DNA of 64,000 bases from Marinobacter azerbaijanicus (GCF_030250645.1 NZ_JASSVS010000003.1:124001-188000), one strand, 5' to 3'. Counted from the first letter of the stretch, positions 43,342 through 53,228 are shown. Notes: generated from the sequence alone by a model not told the origin. A program made the numbers and translations.

Positions 43342-43387
43342 GAAAGTGAATCTGCACGGTACGCGGTCAGGAAAAGGGATAAAAAGA

Positions 43388-44962
43388 ATGGGACGGATGC
43401 AGACGGAGTTGCACACCGGCATAGACCTGGCGGTTGAACTGCTCCGGCAGGACAACCTGCCAGCCCTGCTGAAAGTCGCCTCACGGCAACTGGAAGACAC
43501 CTTCGGTATCAGCCATTGCTGGACACTGGAACTCGACCTCAGCGGCCGCACACTCCACTGTGCCGCCCTGGGCGACCAGGGCGAATTCGACTGCGGCGAC
43601 TTCAGCCACCCCTTTGCCCACCTGCTGCAACAGGGCAAACCCAGGGAACTGTCACGGGCCGCCAGTTACCGTCTGGATCATAGTGGCTTCCAGGCCATGG
43701 TCGACGCCAGCAATCAACCCCGGTCATTCTGGTTGGAGCCCATCAGGGGCGAAGACGGGCGCACCCTCGGTATTCTCGTGCTCTGCAACGAAGAACCGGA
43801 ATGGGAAGGCATCACCGCCCAGCCACTCTACCGGGGACTGCTGACCCTGCTGGCCCATCAGTGGGTCAGCCAGCTGAAAACCAGTGACCAGGTGTGGCAG
43901 CGGCGCATGCTCAAACGTTCACTGGACCATCTGCACGATGCTCAAGCCGTGCATCGGCGTTGTGAACAGCTGGAGGAGAGCCTGGTTGGCAATTCAGCAG
44001 CCATGACCGACCTGCGCACACAGATCGTTCGTGCCGCCGGTAGTCAGCTCTCGGTGCTGGTACAGGGGGAGACCGGCTGTGGTAAAGACCTGGTAGCCCA
44101 GGGCATCCATCGCTTTTCTGCCAGGTCCGAAGGCCCCCTGGTCGTAGTCAACTGTGCCGCCATCCCGGACTCATTGCTGGAAAGCGAGCTCTTCGGCCAC
44201 ACAAAGGGGGCTTTTTCCGGTGCCGACCGGGCGAAGGAAGGGCTATTGGCCCAGGCCGACGGCGGCACCCTGTTCCTGGATGAAATCGGTGACATGCCCA
44301 TGGCGCTGCAGTCCAAGTTGCTGCGGGTCCTGGAAAGCCGCCGGTTCCGACCTCTTGGGGCCCAACAGGAACAGCATTCGGATTTCCGTCTGGTGGCTGC
44401 GACCCACCAGCCATTGAGCAGTTGCATCGAAGAGGGCCGTTTTCGCCGCGATCTCTTCTACCGCCTCAGCCAGTTCCCACTGCGGGTCCAGCCATTGCGG
44501 GACCGCCCGGAAGACCTGGAGCCTCTTTGCCGACACTTTATCCGTGAATACACCGCCCGTGAGGGGGCCGGCCCCATGGGCATCAGCAGTCACGCGCTCA
44601 GTACGCTGTCGGGTTACAGCTTTCCCGGTAATGCCCGTGAATTACGGAACATTATCGAGTTTGCCTGTCTGCAGACCCCGGTGGGGGATGATATCCAGCC
44701 GGAAGTGCTACGCCTGGATGACCTGTTCCCAAGCCAGGAAACCTGCTTCGCCAGTGATTTTCGGGTAACGCCTGCCCCGGGCCTGCCGCCGGCGGATGAA
44801 GTGGACGATCTCAGGGCTGCAGCTCAGGCTTTTGAGGCAGCCATTATCCGTGACCGCCTGCGTCAGTTCGGAGGCAACCGCGCCCAGGCTGCAGAAAGCC
44901 TGGGTCTGCCCAAACGTACCCTGGCTCATAAATGTCTGAAGTATCAGGTAACCGAAGCGTGA
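43388..44962 (+). CDS. vasH: Sigma-54-dependent T6SS transcriptional activator (VasH-like)
   Basis: 524 aa from the ATG at 43388. A GAF-like N-terminal domain (about 1-170) is followed by an AAA+ enhancer-binding domain: Walker A GETGCGKD, the sigma-54 contact loop as GAFSGA (usually GAFTGA), Walker B GTLFLDEIGD, and a C-terminal Fis-type helix-turn-helix (AQAAESLGLPKRTLAHKCL). VasH-type proteins activate hcp and related operons with RpoN. An upstream in-frame extension exists, but it would translate hairpin D and should not be used as the start. Confidence 0.92.
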   Translation: MGRMQTELHTGIDLAVELLRQDNLPALLKVASRQLEDTFGISHCWTLELDLSGRTLHCAALGDQGEFDCGDFSHPFAHLLQQGKPRELSRAASYRLDHSGFQAMVDASNQPRSFWLEPIRGEDGRTLGILVLCNEEPEWEGITAQPLYRGLLTLLAHQWVSQLKTSDQVWQRRMLKRSLDHLHDAQAVHRRCEQLEESLVGNSAAMTDLRTQIVRAAGSQLSVLVQGETGCGKDLVAQGIHRFSARSEGPLVVVNCAAIPDSLLESELFGHTKGAFSGADRAKEGLLAQADGGTLFLDEIGDMPMALQSKLLRVLESRRFRPLGAQQEQHSDFRLVAATHQPLSSCIEEGRFRRDLFYRLSQFPLRVQPLRDRPEDLEPLCRHFIREYTAREGAGPMGISSHALSTLSGYSFPGNARELRNIIEFACLQTPVGDDIQPEVLRLDDLFPSQETCFASDFRVTPAPGLPPADEVDDLRAAAQAFEAAIIRDRLRQFGGNRAQAAESLGLPKRTLAHKCLKYQVTEA

Positions 44963-45612
44963 ACCCGTCTACCAGAAGTAACCGCCCTCTTATCATCGCA
45001 ACCTGTGCCCTCGCCATGGTGTTCTCACTGGCTGCCAGTGCGCAGTCCAATCAGCAACTGGCAGCAGCCCGGGACTGCACGGAGGAAAGCCGGCGCCTGG
45101 AGCGACTGGCCTGTTTTGATGAGGTGTTTGGTACACCCGTCGAGGTGGCGATCAAAGAGGTCAGCCGCGGCAACCAGCCGGAACGCTGGCGTCAGGCCTT
45201 TGCCCAGGAGCAGCGTCGCCGGCCGGGAGACGGCCCGCTTTATCGTGACACCTCGGAGCAGGCGGGGCACCTGGTAACGCTCAGCGCGCTGGGAGTACAA
45301 CCTCCCCGGCCGTTACTCGCGGTGCAGTGCCACAACAACATCACCGAGCTCACGCTGATGCTGCCCGAAGCAGTAAATGAGGAACGGGTGACGGTTGATT
45401 TTGGCCAGGGCCGGCAGATCTGGCGGGTGCGGGACGAGGGCTTTGTCATCAGTGGCGGCCGGGGCCTGCCAGCCATTCGCACGGTGCGGGAAATGTCTGC
45501 TGGTTCGGGCGTCACCGTTTCCTCGTCCAGTGGCGCCATCGACGGGCTGATGTTTGACCTGCAGGGATTCCGGGAAACACTGAAGCCATTGCGGGAAGCC
45601 TGTGGCTGGTAG
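44959..45612 (+). CDS. tagO: Type VI secretion-associated protein TagO/VasI
   Basis: 217 aa from a GTG at 44959 that overlaps the vasH stop. A signal peptide (about residues 8-28, ending ASAQ) is followed by the family motif RDCTEESRRLERLACFDEVFG with its two cysteines, and a C-terminal domain with VQCHNNITELTLML. VasI/TagO proteins are common T6SS accessory periplasmic proteins of unclear function. An ATG at 44932 is possible but has no ribosome site. Confidence 0.88.
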   Translation: MNPSTRSNRPLIIATCALAMVFSLAASAQSNQQLAAARDCTEESRRLERLACFDEVFGTPVEVAIKEVSRGNQPERWRQAFAQEQRRRPGDGPLYRDTSEQAGHLVTLSALGVQPPRPLLAVQCHNNITELTLMLPEAVNEERVTVDFGQGRQIWRVRDEGFVISGGRGLPAIRTVREMSAGSGVTVSSSSGAIDGLMFDLQGFRETLKPLREACGW

Positions 45613-45656
45613 GCATTGAGAATTTGAAATGCGATTTGTAAAGACAGGGATTGGAC

Positions 45657-47096
45657 ATGCAGGCAGTAGAGCAGCATCCATACGTTGAACAGGTGTTGAG
45701 TGCCTTTCCTGGTGAGAGCGCTACGGGTGAAAACCTGATGGACGACGTCACCATGGAATACCTCGAGAACGAAATCATGAAGGTGGGCTCGCTGGCTCAC
45801 ACGGGTGTTGAATGGGGCAAGGTGGAAAGCGAGTCGCTCCGCCTGCTGTCGGACACCAGCAAGGACCTCAAGGTACTGGGATTCCTGATGTTGTGTCTGC
45901 AGCGCGGCGGCAACGGCGAACGTTTTGCCCTGTCGCTGTATCTGCTGCACAGGGTGCTGGACAGCTGGTGGGACGATGCCTGGCCCTACCCGGGTGACAA
46001 GGGCAAACGCGCCCGCAGGATGCTGCTGACCCAGATTCTCCAGCGTGCCCTGAAGGAAGTGTCGGCGTTGAGCTTTGATGGCGGTGTCGGCGATGGTCGC
46101 GAATTCTGCCTCACCACGCTGGAGAAACTGACGGAGCAGGCCGCGGCCCGCGAGCTGCCGGATGACGCTCTGTTGGATCTGCGCCGGGCTGTAGAGAAAT
46201 TGCCCTCGCCGTCCGACATGCCAAAGCCATCTGAAACGACGGAAAAAACCGGAACAGCAAGCCCTTCGTCCCCGGCCGGACCACCTGCCTCTCAAAGAAG
46301 CAGCGCATCTTCCGCCTCTCTGGGCAGCCTGACTCTCGATCCGGCAAACGAACGGGCTACCCGCCAGAGCCTGTTGAAAGTGGCCGATATGCTGACTGAG
46401 ACCACGCCTGGCGATTCCCTCGGCTACCAGCTTCGTCGCTACGCGATCTGGCAGACGATTACCTCGGTTCCTCCGGCCCGGGACGGCATCAAGAGCGACC
46501 TGGCCGCAGTGAGTGCAGATCGGGTGGCGGACTACCGGGAGAGCCTTGCGAAGTCACCGGACCTGGCTCTCTGGCAGCGCATTGAACAAAGCCTGTCGGT
46601 CAGCCCGTTCTGGCTCGAGGGCCATTGGCTGAGTGCGCAGGTGGCCTCCGCGCTGGGGCACGAGGTCTGTGCGGAAGCCATCCGCACGGCGGTCAAAGCC
46701 TTCGTTGAGCGGTTGCCGGAACTGGCGGACATGACGTTTAACGATGGCACGCCGTTTCTGCCCAAGGCGGTTGCCGACTGGATGCTCAGTGGTCCGGCAA
46801 GGGGCGGGTCCGTCGGTAGTACCAATTCATGGGATCAGGCCTACGACGATGCTCTGGGCGTGATGGAACAGAAGGGGCTGGCACCGGCTATGCAATTGCT
46901 GGAAGAGGGTCTGGAAGCGGCCCGCGAACCCCGGGACCGGTTCTACTGGCGGCTGATGAGCAGCCAGTTGATGAAAGACAGCGGCATGAAAAGCCTGGCG
47001 AAACAGCAGGTGCAGGATCTGCGTGAGCAGACCCGCGGTATGAGCCTTGAAGACTGGGAGCCCGGCCTGGTGGCCCGGCTGGACAGACTTGCATAA
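45657..47096 (+). CDS. tssA: Type VI secretion assembly protein TssA
   Basis: 479 aa from the ATG at 45657 (AGGGA 7 nt upstream). An N-terminal ImpA-type domain ends around LLHRVLDSWWDDAWPYPGD, a Pro/Ser-rich linker covers about 185-225, then a VasJ-like C-terminal domain includes RRYAIWQTITSVPP, PFWLEGHWLSAQVA and RFYWRLMSSQLM. The VasJ end places it in the TssA group that primes tail assembly at the baseplate or distal end. Confidence 0.9.
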   Translation: MQAVEQHPYVEQVLSAFPGESATGENLMDDVTMEYLENEIMKVGSLAHTGVEWGKVESESLRLLSDTSKDLKVLGFLMLCLQRGGNGERFALSLYLLHRVLDSWWDDAWPYPGDKGKRARRMLLTQILQRALKEVSALSFDGGVGDGREFCLTTLEKLTEQAAARELPDDALLDLRRAVEKLPSPSDMPKPSETTEKTGTASPSSPAGPPASQRSSASSASLGSLTLDPANERATRQSLLKVADMLTETTPGDSLGYQLRRYAIWQTITSVPPARDGIKSDLAAVSADRVADYRESLAKSPDLALWQRIEQSLSVSPFWLEGHWLSAQVASALGHEVCAEAIRTAVKAFVERLPELADMTFNDGTPFLPKAVADWMLSGPARGGSVGSTNSWDQAYDDALGVMEQKGLAPAMQLLEEGLEAAREPRDRFYWRLMSSQLMKDSGMKSLAKQQVQDLREQTRGMSLEDWEPGLVARLDRLA

Positions 47097-47120
47097 ACAC
47101 TGACGGATCAATTAACAGGA

Positions 47121-50100
47121 ATGGACACCATGTGGAGACAAGCCCTACTCATTGGACGACGGATACTGCCCTATGTGCGCAGTGCAGCGCCCATCACCCT
47201 GGCGCTGGGTGTGGTGGTACTGCTGGCCGCAACCTGGTGGCTGGGGCCGCGCCTGGAAATCAACGGAGAATACCCGCTGGCGGCCTGGCAGATGCGCGCC
47301 CTGGTCACGCTGGTGGTTGTTCTGCTGGTGGCCATGGTCTGGGGCATGATACTGGCGCGCAAGCTGCGGAAGGTAAACGTGGCCAGGATGGAGGAGCAGA
47401 AGGAAGAGGAAGATCCGATTCTGCCGCTGGAACGCCGTCAGCAACGTCTGCTGGATCGCCGTCTGGCGGAGCTCAAGAGCAACCTGCCGGGCCGTAAGGG
47501 CGTCTACCGTTTGCCCTGGTACCTGATTATGGGACTGGAAGGCGCGGGCAAGACCAGCCTGATCCAGCGTTCCGGTCAGACCTACACCCTTACCAACGTT
47601 ACCCGTAACCCCCGCACAGAGCGCAATCCCTTCGGTTTCGAGTGGTGGGTGGGCGATAACGGTGTACTGATTGATCCGGACGGCGAACTGCTGAGCCAGA
47701 ACCATGACCAGGGTGCTGGAAGCGAGATTCAGCAGCGGCTGTGGACCCATTTCATTGACTGGCTGGAGAAAAACCGGCCCCAGCGACCGCTGAACGGTGT
47801 GGTGCTGGCCGTGGATCTTGCCCGGCTGAGCACGGCCAATGAAGAGCAGCGCCAGGCCCAGGCCATCCTGCTGCGAACCCGTCTGCGGGAGCTGATGGAG
47901 CACCTTGGTTCCCGGTTGCCGGTGTACATCAGCTTTACCAAGATGGACCTGCTCTACGGCTTTGCACCCTTTGCCCGGAGGCTCTCGAAGGCGGAGCGTG
48001 AACAACCGCTGGGCTTCACCTTCCAGCTTGACGGTCAACATGACCCGGACGACTGGCTGGGTGAGTTTGACCAGAGCTTCAGCCGACTCGTGGAGCAGTT
48101 GGGCGAGCGGCTTCCGGAGGTGCTTTCTGCTACCCGGGACGCTGAAGAACGTGCGGCTGCCTATTCTTTTACCCGTCAACTGGCGGGCCTGAAGCCGGTG
48201 CTGGCACAGTTCCTTGCAGACCTGCTATCCGCGGATGCTTTTTCTACCCCGGCCCTGGTACGTGGTACTTACTTTACATCCGTTGTTCAGGAGGGTGTTC
48301 CGGAGGACGCCTTTGTGTCTGCGGCCGCGGCCAATTACGGGCTGGCTGGGCCGATTCAGCCGGCGCAGCGTGGCGGGCAGTCTTCAAGTCTTTTCACGGC
48401 AAATCTGTTTCCCGGCATTGTCTATCGCGAGGCAGGGTTGGCCGGTGACAACCAGAAGGTGGTGGGCAGTCGGCGACGGCGGATTGCCGTGGCGGCATGT
48501 GTTGCTGTTGCCAGCGGCCTGGGTATGACCGCCGGCTGGCAGCATTACTTCATCGAGAACGCCCAGGCGGCGGCCGCAGTGGAGGACCGGGTGCGCAGCT
48601 TTATCGATAACTGGCACCCTATCGGGTATGAGCCGGACACCACCGGCCGCAACCTGCTGGAGCCCCTGGACCAGCTGCGGGAAGCCACGCTGGCGTTCGG
48701 GGATTACCGGGCGGTGCCGGCTCTGGTGGCGGACATGGGCCTGTACAAGGGCCACAAGGTTGGCCCGGAAGTGGAGGAGTCCTACCTCGACATGCTGGCG
48801 TATCAGTTCATGCCAGCCCTGATGCTGGGTGTGATGGGTGAGATGAGCGATGCCCCGGACACCGGTTCGGAGCGTCTCGACCACCTGCGTGTTTTGCGAA
48901 TGCTATACGACGCCAGTGGCCGTCGCAGGGACATTGTCCGCAGCTACATGAGCAACTACTGGCAGCGTGCCTACCCGGCGCAACGGGACCTGCAGCAGCG
49001 TCTGCTCAGCCATCTGGACTATGCCCTGTTGCACACGGATCTGAACCAGAGGGTCAATGAGGGCGACAAGATTGCCGATATGGCGTTGGCACCGTTCCGC
49101 AGCAGTGTTCAATGGGCCCAGCACGAGCTTGGGCGCATCGCGACGCCGGAGCGTGTCTATAGTGACCTGAAGAAAGAAGCCGAGCAGAATTTCCGCTCGC
49201 CACTGGACCTTTCGCGGGAGTCCGGCCCGGCCTTCAGCAGCGTATTTGTGCGGCTGGATGAATTTGGTGAGCCGTTTGATGATGAAAACAGTGACCAGAA
49301 GGATCCGGTCGTCATTCCCTCCCTGCTGACACGGGAAGGCCTGGACTCCTGGTTTCTGCGCAAATCCGGTTCGATTACAGAGCTGGCGCTGGTGGATGCC
49401 TGGGTACTGGGCCGTCGCGATGATGTGAACTTCAGTGAAGCCGATGAAGACCGGCTACAGGCACAACTGCAATCTCTGTATGCGGAAAACTATGTGGACA
49501 GCTGGCGACGGGCCCTGAGCCGGCTGGATATACAGAGCTTCAGCGATCTCAATCACGGTGTGCGCGTTCTGGAGAGCCTGACCAGTGGCCACGAACCGCT
49601 GACTCAGTTGCTGGCCCAGGTAACCGCGAATACGCGTCTGATTCCGGGTGGCAGCGAAGAGGCAGAGGCGGCCCGCAAGGTGATGGAGCAGTCTTCCCAT
49701 TTTCAGATGGTTCAGGAGATTGAGCGTCAGTTTGCCGATCTCAATGAACTGATGGACAAGCAGGGCGATAACCCCAGCGATATGGAGCAGGTTATGGAGG
49801 TGGTTCAAAGCCTGCATACCTACCTGCGTGGTATCCAGGAAGCGCCGGATCGAGGCAAGGCGGCACTTTCTGCGGCCCGTGCCCGAATGGGCCTGCAAGG
49901 GGCGGATCCGATTTTTACCCTGCAGCGAGTTGCTTCCAACCAGCCCGCGCCCCTGGATCGCATGCTGGAGAAACTGGCTTCGGAAAGCTGGCGTGTGGTA
50001 CTGGACCAGGCAGTGGCGCAGCTTGAGCGTCAGTGGTATCAGGAAGTCTATCAGCCGTTCCAGCAGAGCCTTGCCAGACATTATCCGTTCAATCCGGGGG

Positions 50101-50714
50101 CAGGCCGTGACGCTGCACTGCAGGATTTCGAGCGCTTCTTCGCACCGGAGGGCGTGCTGGACCAGTTCTACAATGAGAACCTGAAGCTGTTCCTGGAAGA
50201 TCACCCAGAGCACATTGCCGGTTCCAGGCGCGCCAGTCTGGTTCGCCGTGATGTACTGGCATCACTGGAGAAGGCCAAAGACATTCGCAGGGCCTTTTTC
50301 ACCCGCAGCGGATCGCTGGACCTGGAGTTTGCGCTGGAGCCATTGCACCTGTCCTCCAACAAGCGTCGCAGCGTAATGAACGTGGACGGGCAACTGGTGG
50401 AGTTCAGTCACGGCCCGAGCCAGAGTATTCCCCTGGTGTGGCCAAATACCCTGCGGGATTCGGTCGAGAGCAGGGTCACCCTGGTGCCTACGGAAGTAAA
50501 CCGGTCACCGCGCAGTATTTCCGAAAACGGCCCCTGGGCGTTGTTCCGGCTGCTGGACGAGGCGGACATTACCGGGGTTAGCAGTAGTGCCGTGGATGTG
50601 CGATTTGCACTGGATGAAGGCGAGATGCGTTATCGTTTGCATGCCGGCAGTAATACCAACCCGTTCACCCAGGAATTGCTGGCCGGATACCAGATTCCAC
50701 GCAGTCTGTATTAG
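47121..50714 (+). CDS. tssM: Type VI secretion inner-membrane channel protein TssM (IcmF)
   Basis: 1197 aa. Two N-terminal membrane segments (about 20-42 and 60-80), a cytoplasmic GTPase/ATPase-like domain with an intact Walker A GLEGAGKTS, a third segment (about 450-470), and a large periplasmic region ending in the beta domain that binds TssJ. With TssL and TssJ it forms the trans-envelope complex. ATG at 47130 has better spacing from AGGA than the one at 47121, so the start may be three codons later. It is the last gene of the T6SS run; no clear terminator follows in the 192-nt gap. Confidence 0.95.
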   Translation: MDTMWRQALLIGRRILPYVRSAAPITLALGVVVLLAATWWLGPRLEINGEYPLAAWQMRALVTLVVVLLVAMVWGMILARKLRKVNVARMEEQKEEEDPILPLERRQQRLLDRRLAELKSNLPGRKGVYRLPWYLIMGLEGAGKTSLIQRSGQTYTLTNVTRNPRTERNPFGFEWWVGDNGVLIDPDGELLSQNHDQGAGSEIQQRLWTHFIDWLEKNRPQRPLNGVVLAVDLARLSTANEEQRQAQAILLRTRLRELMEHLGSRLPVYISFTKMDLLYGFAPFARRLSKAEREQPLGFTFQLDGQHDPDDWLGEFDQSFSRLVEQLGERLPEVLSATRDAEERAAAYSFTRQLAGLKPVLAQFLADLLSADAFSTPALVRGTYFTSVVQEGVPEDAFVSAAAANYGLAGPIQPAQRGGQSSSLFTANLFPGIVYREAGLAGDNQKVVGSRRRRIAVAACVAVASGLGMTAGWQHYFIENAQAAAAVEDRVRSFIDNWHPIGYEPDTTGRNLLEPLDQLREATLAFGDYRAVPALVADMGLYKGHKVGPEVEESYLDMLAYQFMPALMLGVMGEMSDAPDTGSERLDHLRVLRMLYDASGRRRDIVRSYMSNYWQRAYPAQRDLQQRLLSHLDYALLHTDLNQRVNEGDKIADMALAPFRSSVQWAQHELGRIATPERVYSDLKKEAEQNFRSPLDLSRESGPAFSSVFVRLDEFGEPFDDENSDQKDPVVIPSLLTREGLDSWFLRKSGSITELALVDAWVLGRRDDVNFSEADEDRLQAQLQSLYAENYVDSWRRALSRLDIQSFSDLNHGVRVLESLTSGHEPLTQLLAQVTANTRLIPGGSEEAEAARKVMEQSSHFQMVQEIERQFADLNELMDKQGDNPSDMEQVMEVVQSLHTYLRGIQEAPDRGKAALSAARARMGLQGADPIFTLQRVASNQPAPLDRMLEKLASESWRVVLDQAVAQLERQWYQEVYQPFQQSLARHYPFNPGAGRDAALQDFERFFAPEGVLDQFYNENLKLFLEDHPEHIAGSRRASLVRRDVLASLEKAKDIRRAFFTRSGSLDLEFALEPLHLSSNKRRSVMNVDGQLVEFSHGPSQSIPLVWPNTLRDSVESRVTLVPTEVNRSPRSISENGPWALFRLLDEADITGVSSSAVDVRFALDEGEMRYRLHAGSNTNPFTQELLAGYQIPRSLY

Positions 50715-50906
50715 GTCATTGAATTTGGCATAGGTCCCGGTACCTTGTGCTACAGTGATAACAGCCATGGTGATTTTTGCTGTTCCATGGTTTCCGGATG
50801 TCTGTCGGGAGATGATCAGAGTTTCCTGGTCAGGTATCCAGCCAACAGTTTTGATCGTTACCAAAAGCCGAAATAGCAGTATGGTTTACTGATAAGGAGG
50901 CAACAT

Positions 50907-51230
50907 ATGGAAGCGAAATCCAGTCAGAGTGATTATGAGCAGGTCAGAGAAGACCTCAGGAAGCTGAGTGAAGATCTTTCCAAACTCACCAAAACCGTCA
51001 CTGAAGGACAAAAGAGTAATATCAGCAGCCTCCGTGATGAAATCCGCCGGGAAAGCCGCGAAGCGTTTGATCAGGTGAAACATCGTGGCGATGAGGCAAT
51101 CAATCGTGCCCGTGATGCCGGCAGCAAGGCCATACACGATACTGAAAGCAAAATTGAAGAAAGGCCCTTCCTCAGCATTATGATCATGTTTCTTGCCGGA
51201 CTGCTTGTTGGTCGGTTGCTGGACCGCTGA
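50907..51230 (+). CDS. DUF883 (ElaB/YqjD-type) membrane-anchored protein
   Basis: 107 aa. A long charged amphipathic helix (about residues 10-80) is followed by a C-terminal membrane segment (FLSIMIMFLAGLLVGRLL), the plan of ElaB/YqjD/YgaM proteins that tether ribosomes to the inner membrane in stationary phase. The ribosome site is AAGGAGG. The next gene, 2 nt away, encodes a holin-like membrane protein, a common DUF883 partner. I see no clear promoter in the upstream gap. Confidence 0.88.
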   Translation: MEAKSSQSDYEQVREDLRKLSEDLSKLTKTVTEGQKSNISSLRDEIRRESREAFDQVKHRGDEAINRARDAGSKAIHDTESKIEERPFLSIMIMFLAGLLVGRLLDR

Positions 51231-51232
51231 TC

Positions 51233-51733
51233 ATGCCGGATTCAGCCTGGTTACAGGGCGTCCTGCGCAAAGCGGTTGCGGCCGTTATAGGCTTTATGCT
51301 GGCTTTTGTGCTGCTGGTCGCCCTGCTGATCACCGGATTTTACATGCTCGTCAATGCCGCCACACTGGCTTTGTCCCCTTGGCTGGGGGAGGCCGGTGCG
51401 CTGGCGGCGACGGGTTTGTCATGCCTGTTGCTACTGGCCCTGTTTTTCTACCGGATGACCCGCCCGGTTGCCTCAAAAAAATCTGTCCGTGAGGGAAAGC
51501 GGCAGTCACCGGCCTCACCGGTGGATGTCATCAGGGACCTTGTCCGTAATAATCCGCTTGAAGCCGCTGCTGCGGCCTTCACCCTTGGCGTGGTGGAGCA
51601 GAGCGATCCGCGCCTCAAGTCGCTGCTGCTGCAGGGAGGTATGGTTCTGATGAAAGAGGCGGAAGCCGAACAGGCCCGAGGGGAGGAAACAACGGACGCA
51701 CCTGCCAGCAACACGGACGCGCCAGTCACCTGA
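51233..51733 (+). CDS. Phage-holin-family-like membrane protein
   Basis: 166 aa. Two closely spaced membrane segments (about 15-42 and 50-72) are followed by a cytoplasmic tail whose last ~25 residues are Glu/Asp/Thr-rich. It resembles the YqjE/holin-superfamily proteins that sit next to DUF883 genes and is not evidence for a prophage. It is translationally coupled to the DUF883 gene. Function unknown, possibly envelope stress or stationary-phase membrane organisation. Confidence 0.7.
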   Translation: MPDSAWLQGVLRKAVAAVIGFMLAFVLLVALLITGFYMLVNAATLALSPWLGEAGALAATGLSCLLLLALFFYRMTRPVASKKSVREGKRQSPASPVDVIRDLVRNNPLEAAAAAFTLGVVEQSDPRLKSLLLQGGMVLMKEAEAEQARGEETTDAPASNTDAPVT

Positions 51734-51804
51734 TCGTCACTACAACGTAACCCGCCCCATTGATAATGGCTGTGCAGTATCATTCATCGCACAGGGAGCT
51801 TGTT

Positions 51805-53124
51805 ATGAAGTTACGCACGTTGCTGGTTATGGCATTGCTGATGTCATTGGTCTCCGTCGCCAATGCCAGCCCGGTTGGGCAAGGCAAGGGCGAGAACTGG
51901 GTACCGCCAGGTCTTGAAAACTGGCACGACCAGTGGCCGGATCTGAAAAGTAACTTCCATCGTGGCAAGCGCCAGGTTCATCTCGGCCCCAGGCCATTCT
52001 GGCTGGTGGAAAACATGGATGAGGGGCCGCTGAAAGGCGCTTTGCAGTCCTGCCATGCCAGAAATTTCAGACCTACGGATTTCTCGATAGGGCACCGGGG
52101 AGCGCCCTTGCAGTTTCCGGAACACACCCTGGAATCGTACGTGGCGGCCGCTCAGATGGGAGCCGGTGTCCTGGAGTGCGATGTTGCCTTCACCAGGGAC
52201 AGGGAACTGGTCTGCCGCCATGCCCAGAACGATCTTCACACCACCACCAATATCGTGACCATTCCAGAACTGAACGCCAAGTGCACCCAGCCATTTGTGC
52301 CGGCGGATCCGCAAAATGGCACCGAGGCTCAGGCAGAATGCCGTACCAGCGATATCACGCTGGAGGAGTTCAAGTCCCTGGAAGGCAAGATGGATGCGTT
52401 CAATCCCATGGCGACAACTCCGGAAGAGTACCTGGAAGGCACCGCGGCTTGGCGTACTGATCTGTACAGCAGTCGCGGCACCCTGCTGACCCATCAGGAG
52501 AGCATCGAGCTGTTCAGGGCGCTGGGCGTGAAGTTCACTCCCGAGCTGAAAACGCCGGTGGTAGAGATGCCGTTCGAAGGAGATTACAGCCAGCAGGATT
52601 ATGCCCGCCAGATGATTCAGGACTATATCGATGCTGGTGTAAACCCGAGGGACGTATGGCCGCAATCGTTCCTGCTGGACGACGTCCTGTTCTGGATCAA
52701 TGATATGCCCCGGTTTGGAAAACAAGCGGTGTTCCTGGACCAGCAGCCGATGACCGCGGAAAACTCGTCGCTGGCGTGGATGGAGAGCCTGTCTGCACAA
52801 GGGGTGAATGTCCTGGCACCGGCGCTGTGGAAAATGCTGACCCTGGATGGCCACCAGCAAATCGTGCCGTCGGAGTATGCGAAGAATGCCAGGGCCGCGG
52901 GGCTGGACCTGATTGCCTGGACGGTTGAACGCAGCGGACCGCTGGCCGATGGCGGTGGCTGGTATCACCAGACCATCACCGATGCTATCAATAACGACGG
53001 TGACGTGTTCAAGGTAATTGATGTGCTGGCGCGGGAGGTCGGGGTCATCGGCATCTTCTCCGACTGGCCGGCGACCACCACCTACTATGCGAACTGCATG
53101 GGATTCGCAGGTCGGGGCCGTTAG
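51805..53124 (+). CDS. Periplasmic glycerophosphodiester phosphodiesterase
   Basis: 439 aa from the ATG at 51805 (GGGAG 6 nt upstream). A signal peptide covers about 1-22 (ending ANAS). The GDPD catalytic start is clear, [17 protein letters not shown] with the first His and Glu, then [12 protein letters not shown] and the second His in LVCRHAQND. It cleaves glycerophosphodiesters from phospholipid turnover to give glycerol 3-phosphate. The long insert with CTQPF and CRTSD is typical of the larger GlpQ-like proteins of marine bacteria. Confidence 0.88.
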   Translation: MKLRTLLVMALLMSLVSVANASPVGQGKGENWVPPGLENWHDQWPDLKSNFHRGKRQVHLGPRPFWLVENMDEGPLKGALQSCHARNFRPTDFSIGHRGAPLQFPEHTLESYVAAAQMGAGVLECDVAFTRDRELVCRHAQNDLHTTTNIVTIPELNAKCTQPFVPADPQNGTEAQAECRTSDITLEEFKSLEGKMDAFNPMATTPEEYLEGTAAWRTDLYSSRGTLLTHQESIELFRALGVKFTPELKTPVVEMPFEGDYSQQDYARQMIQDYIDAGVNPRDVWPQSFLLDDVLFWINDMPRFGKQAVFLDQQPMTAENSSLAWMESLSAQGVNVLAPALWKMLTLDGHQQIVPSEYAKNARAAGLDLIAWTVERSGPLADGGGWYHQTITDAINNDGDVFKVIDVLAREVGVIGIFSDWPATTTYYANCMGFAGRGR

Positions 53125-53228
53125 ACAGCGGTTGCCACGCAGCCGGAATCTGTTGGAAATTCAGCCAATCGTTAAAGCGCTTATCAGAGTAGACTGGTGG
53201 TTACATCATCAAACGGTAACGGTTGTGC

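Noticed and set aside
50715..50906. Terminator after tssM
   Set aside because: Two CCATGG palindromes and a short AACAGC/GCTGTT pairing are present, but there is no stable stem followed by T residues.
51233..51733. Holin-like protein as evidence for a prophage
   Set aside because: No lysin, tail, capsid or integrase genes lie near it, and pairing with a DUF883 gene is a common chromosomal arrangement.
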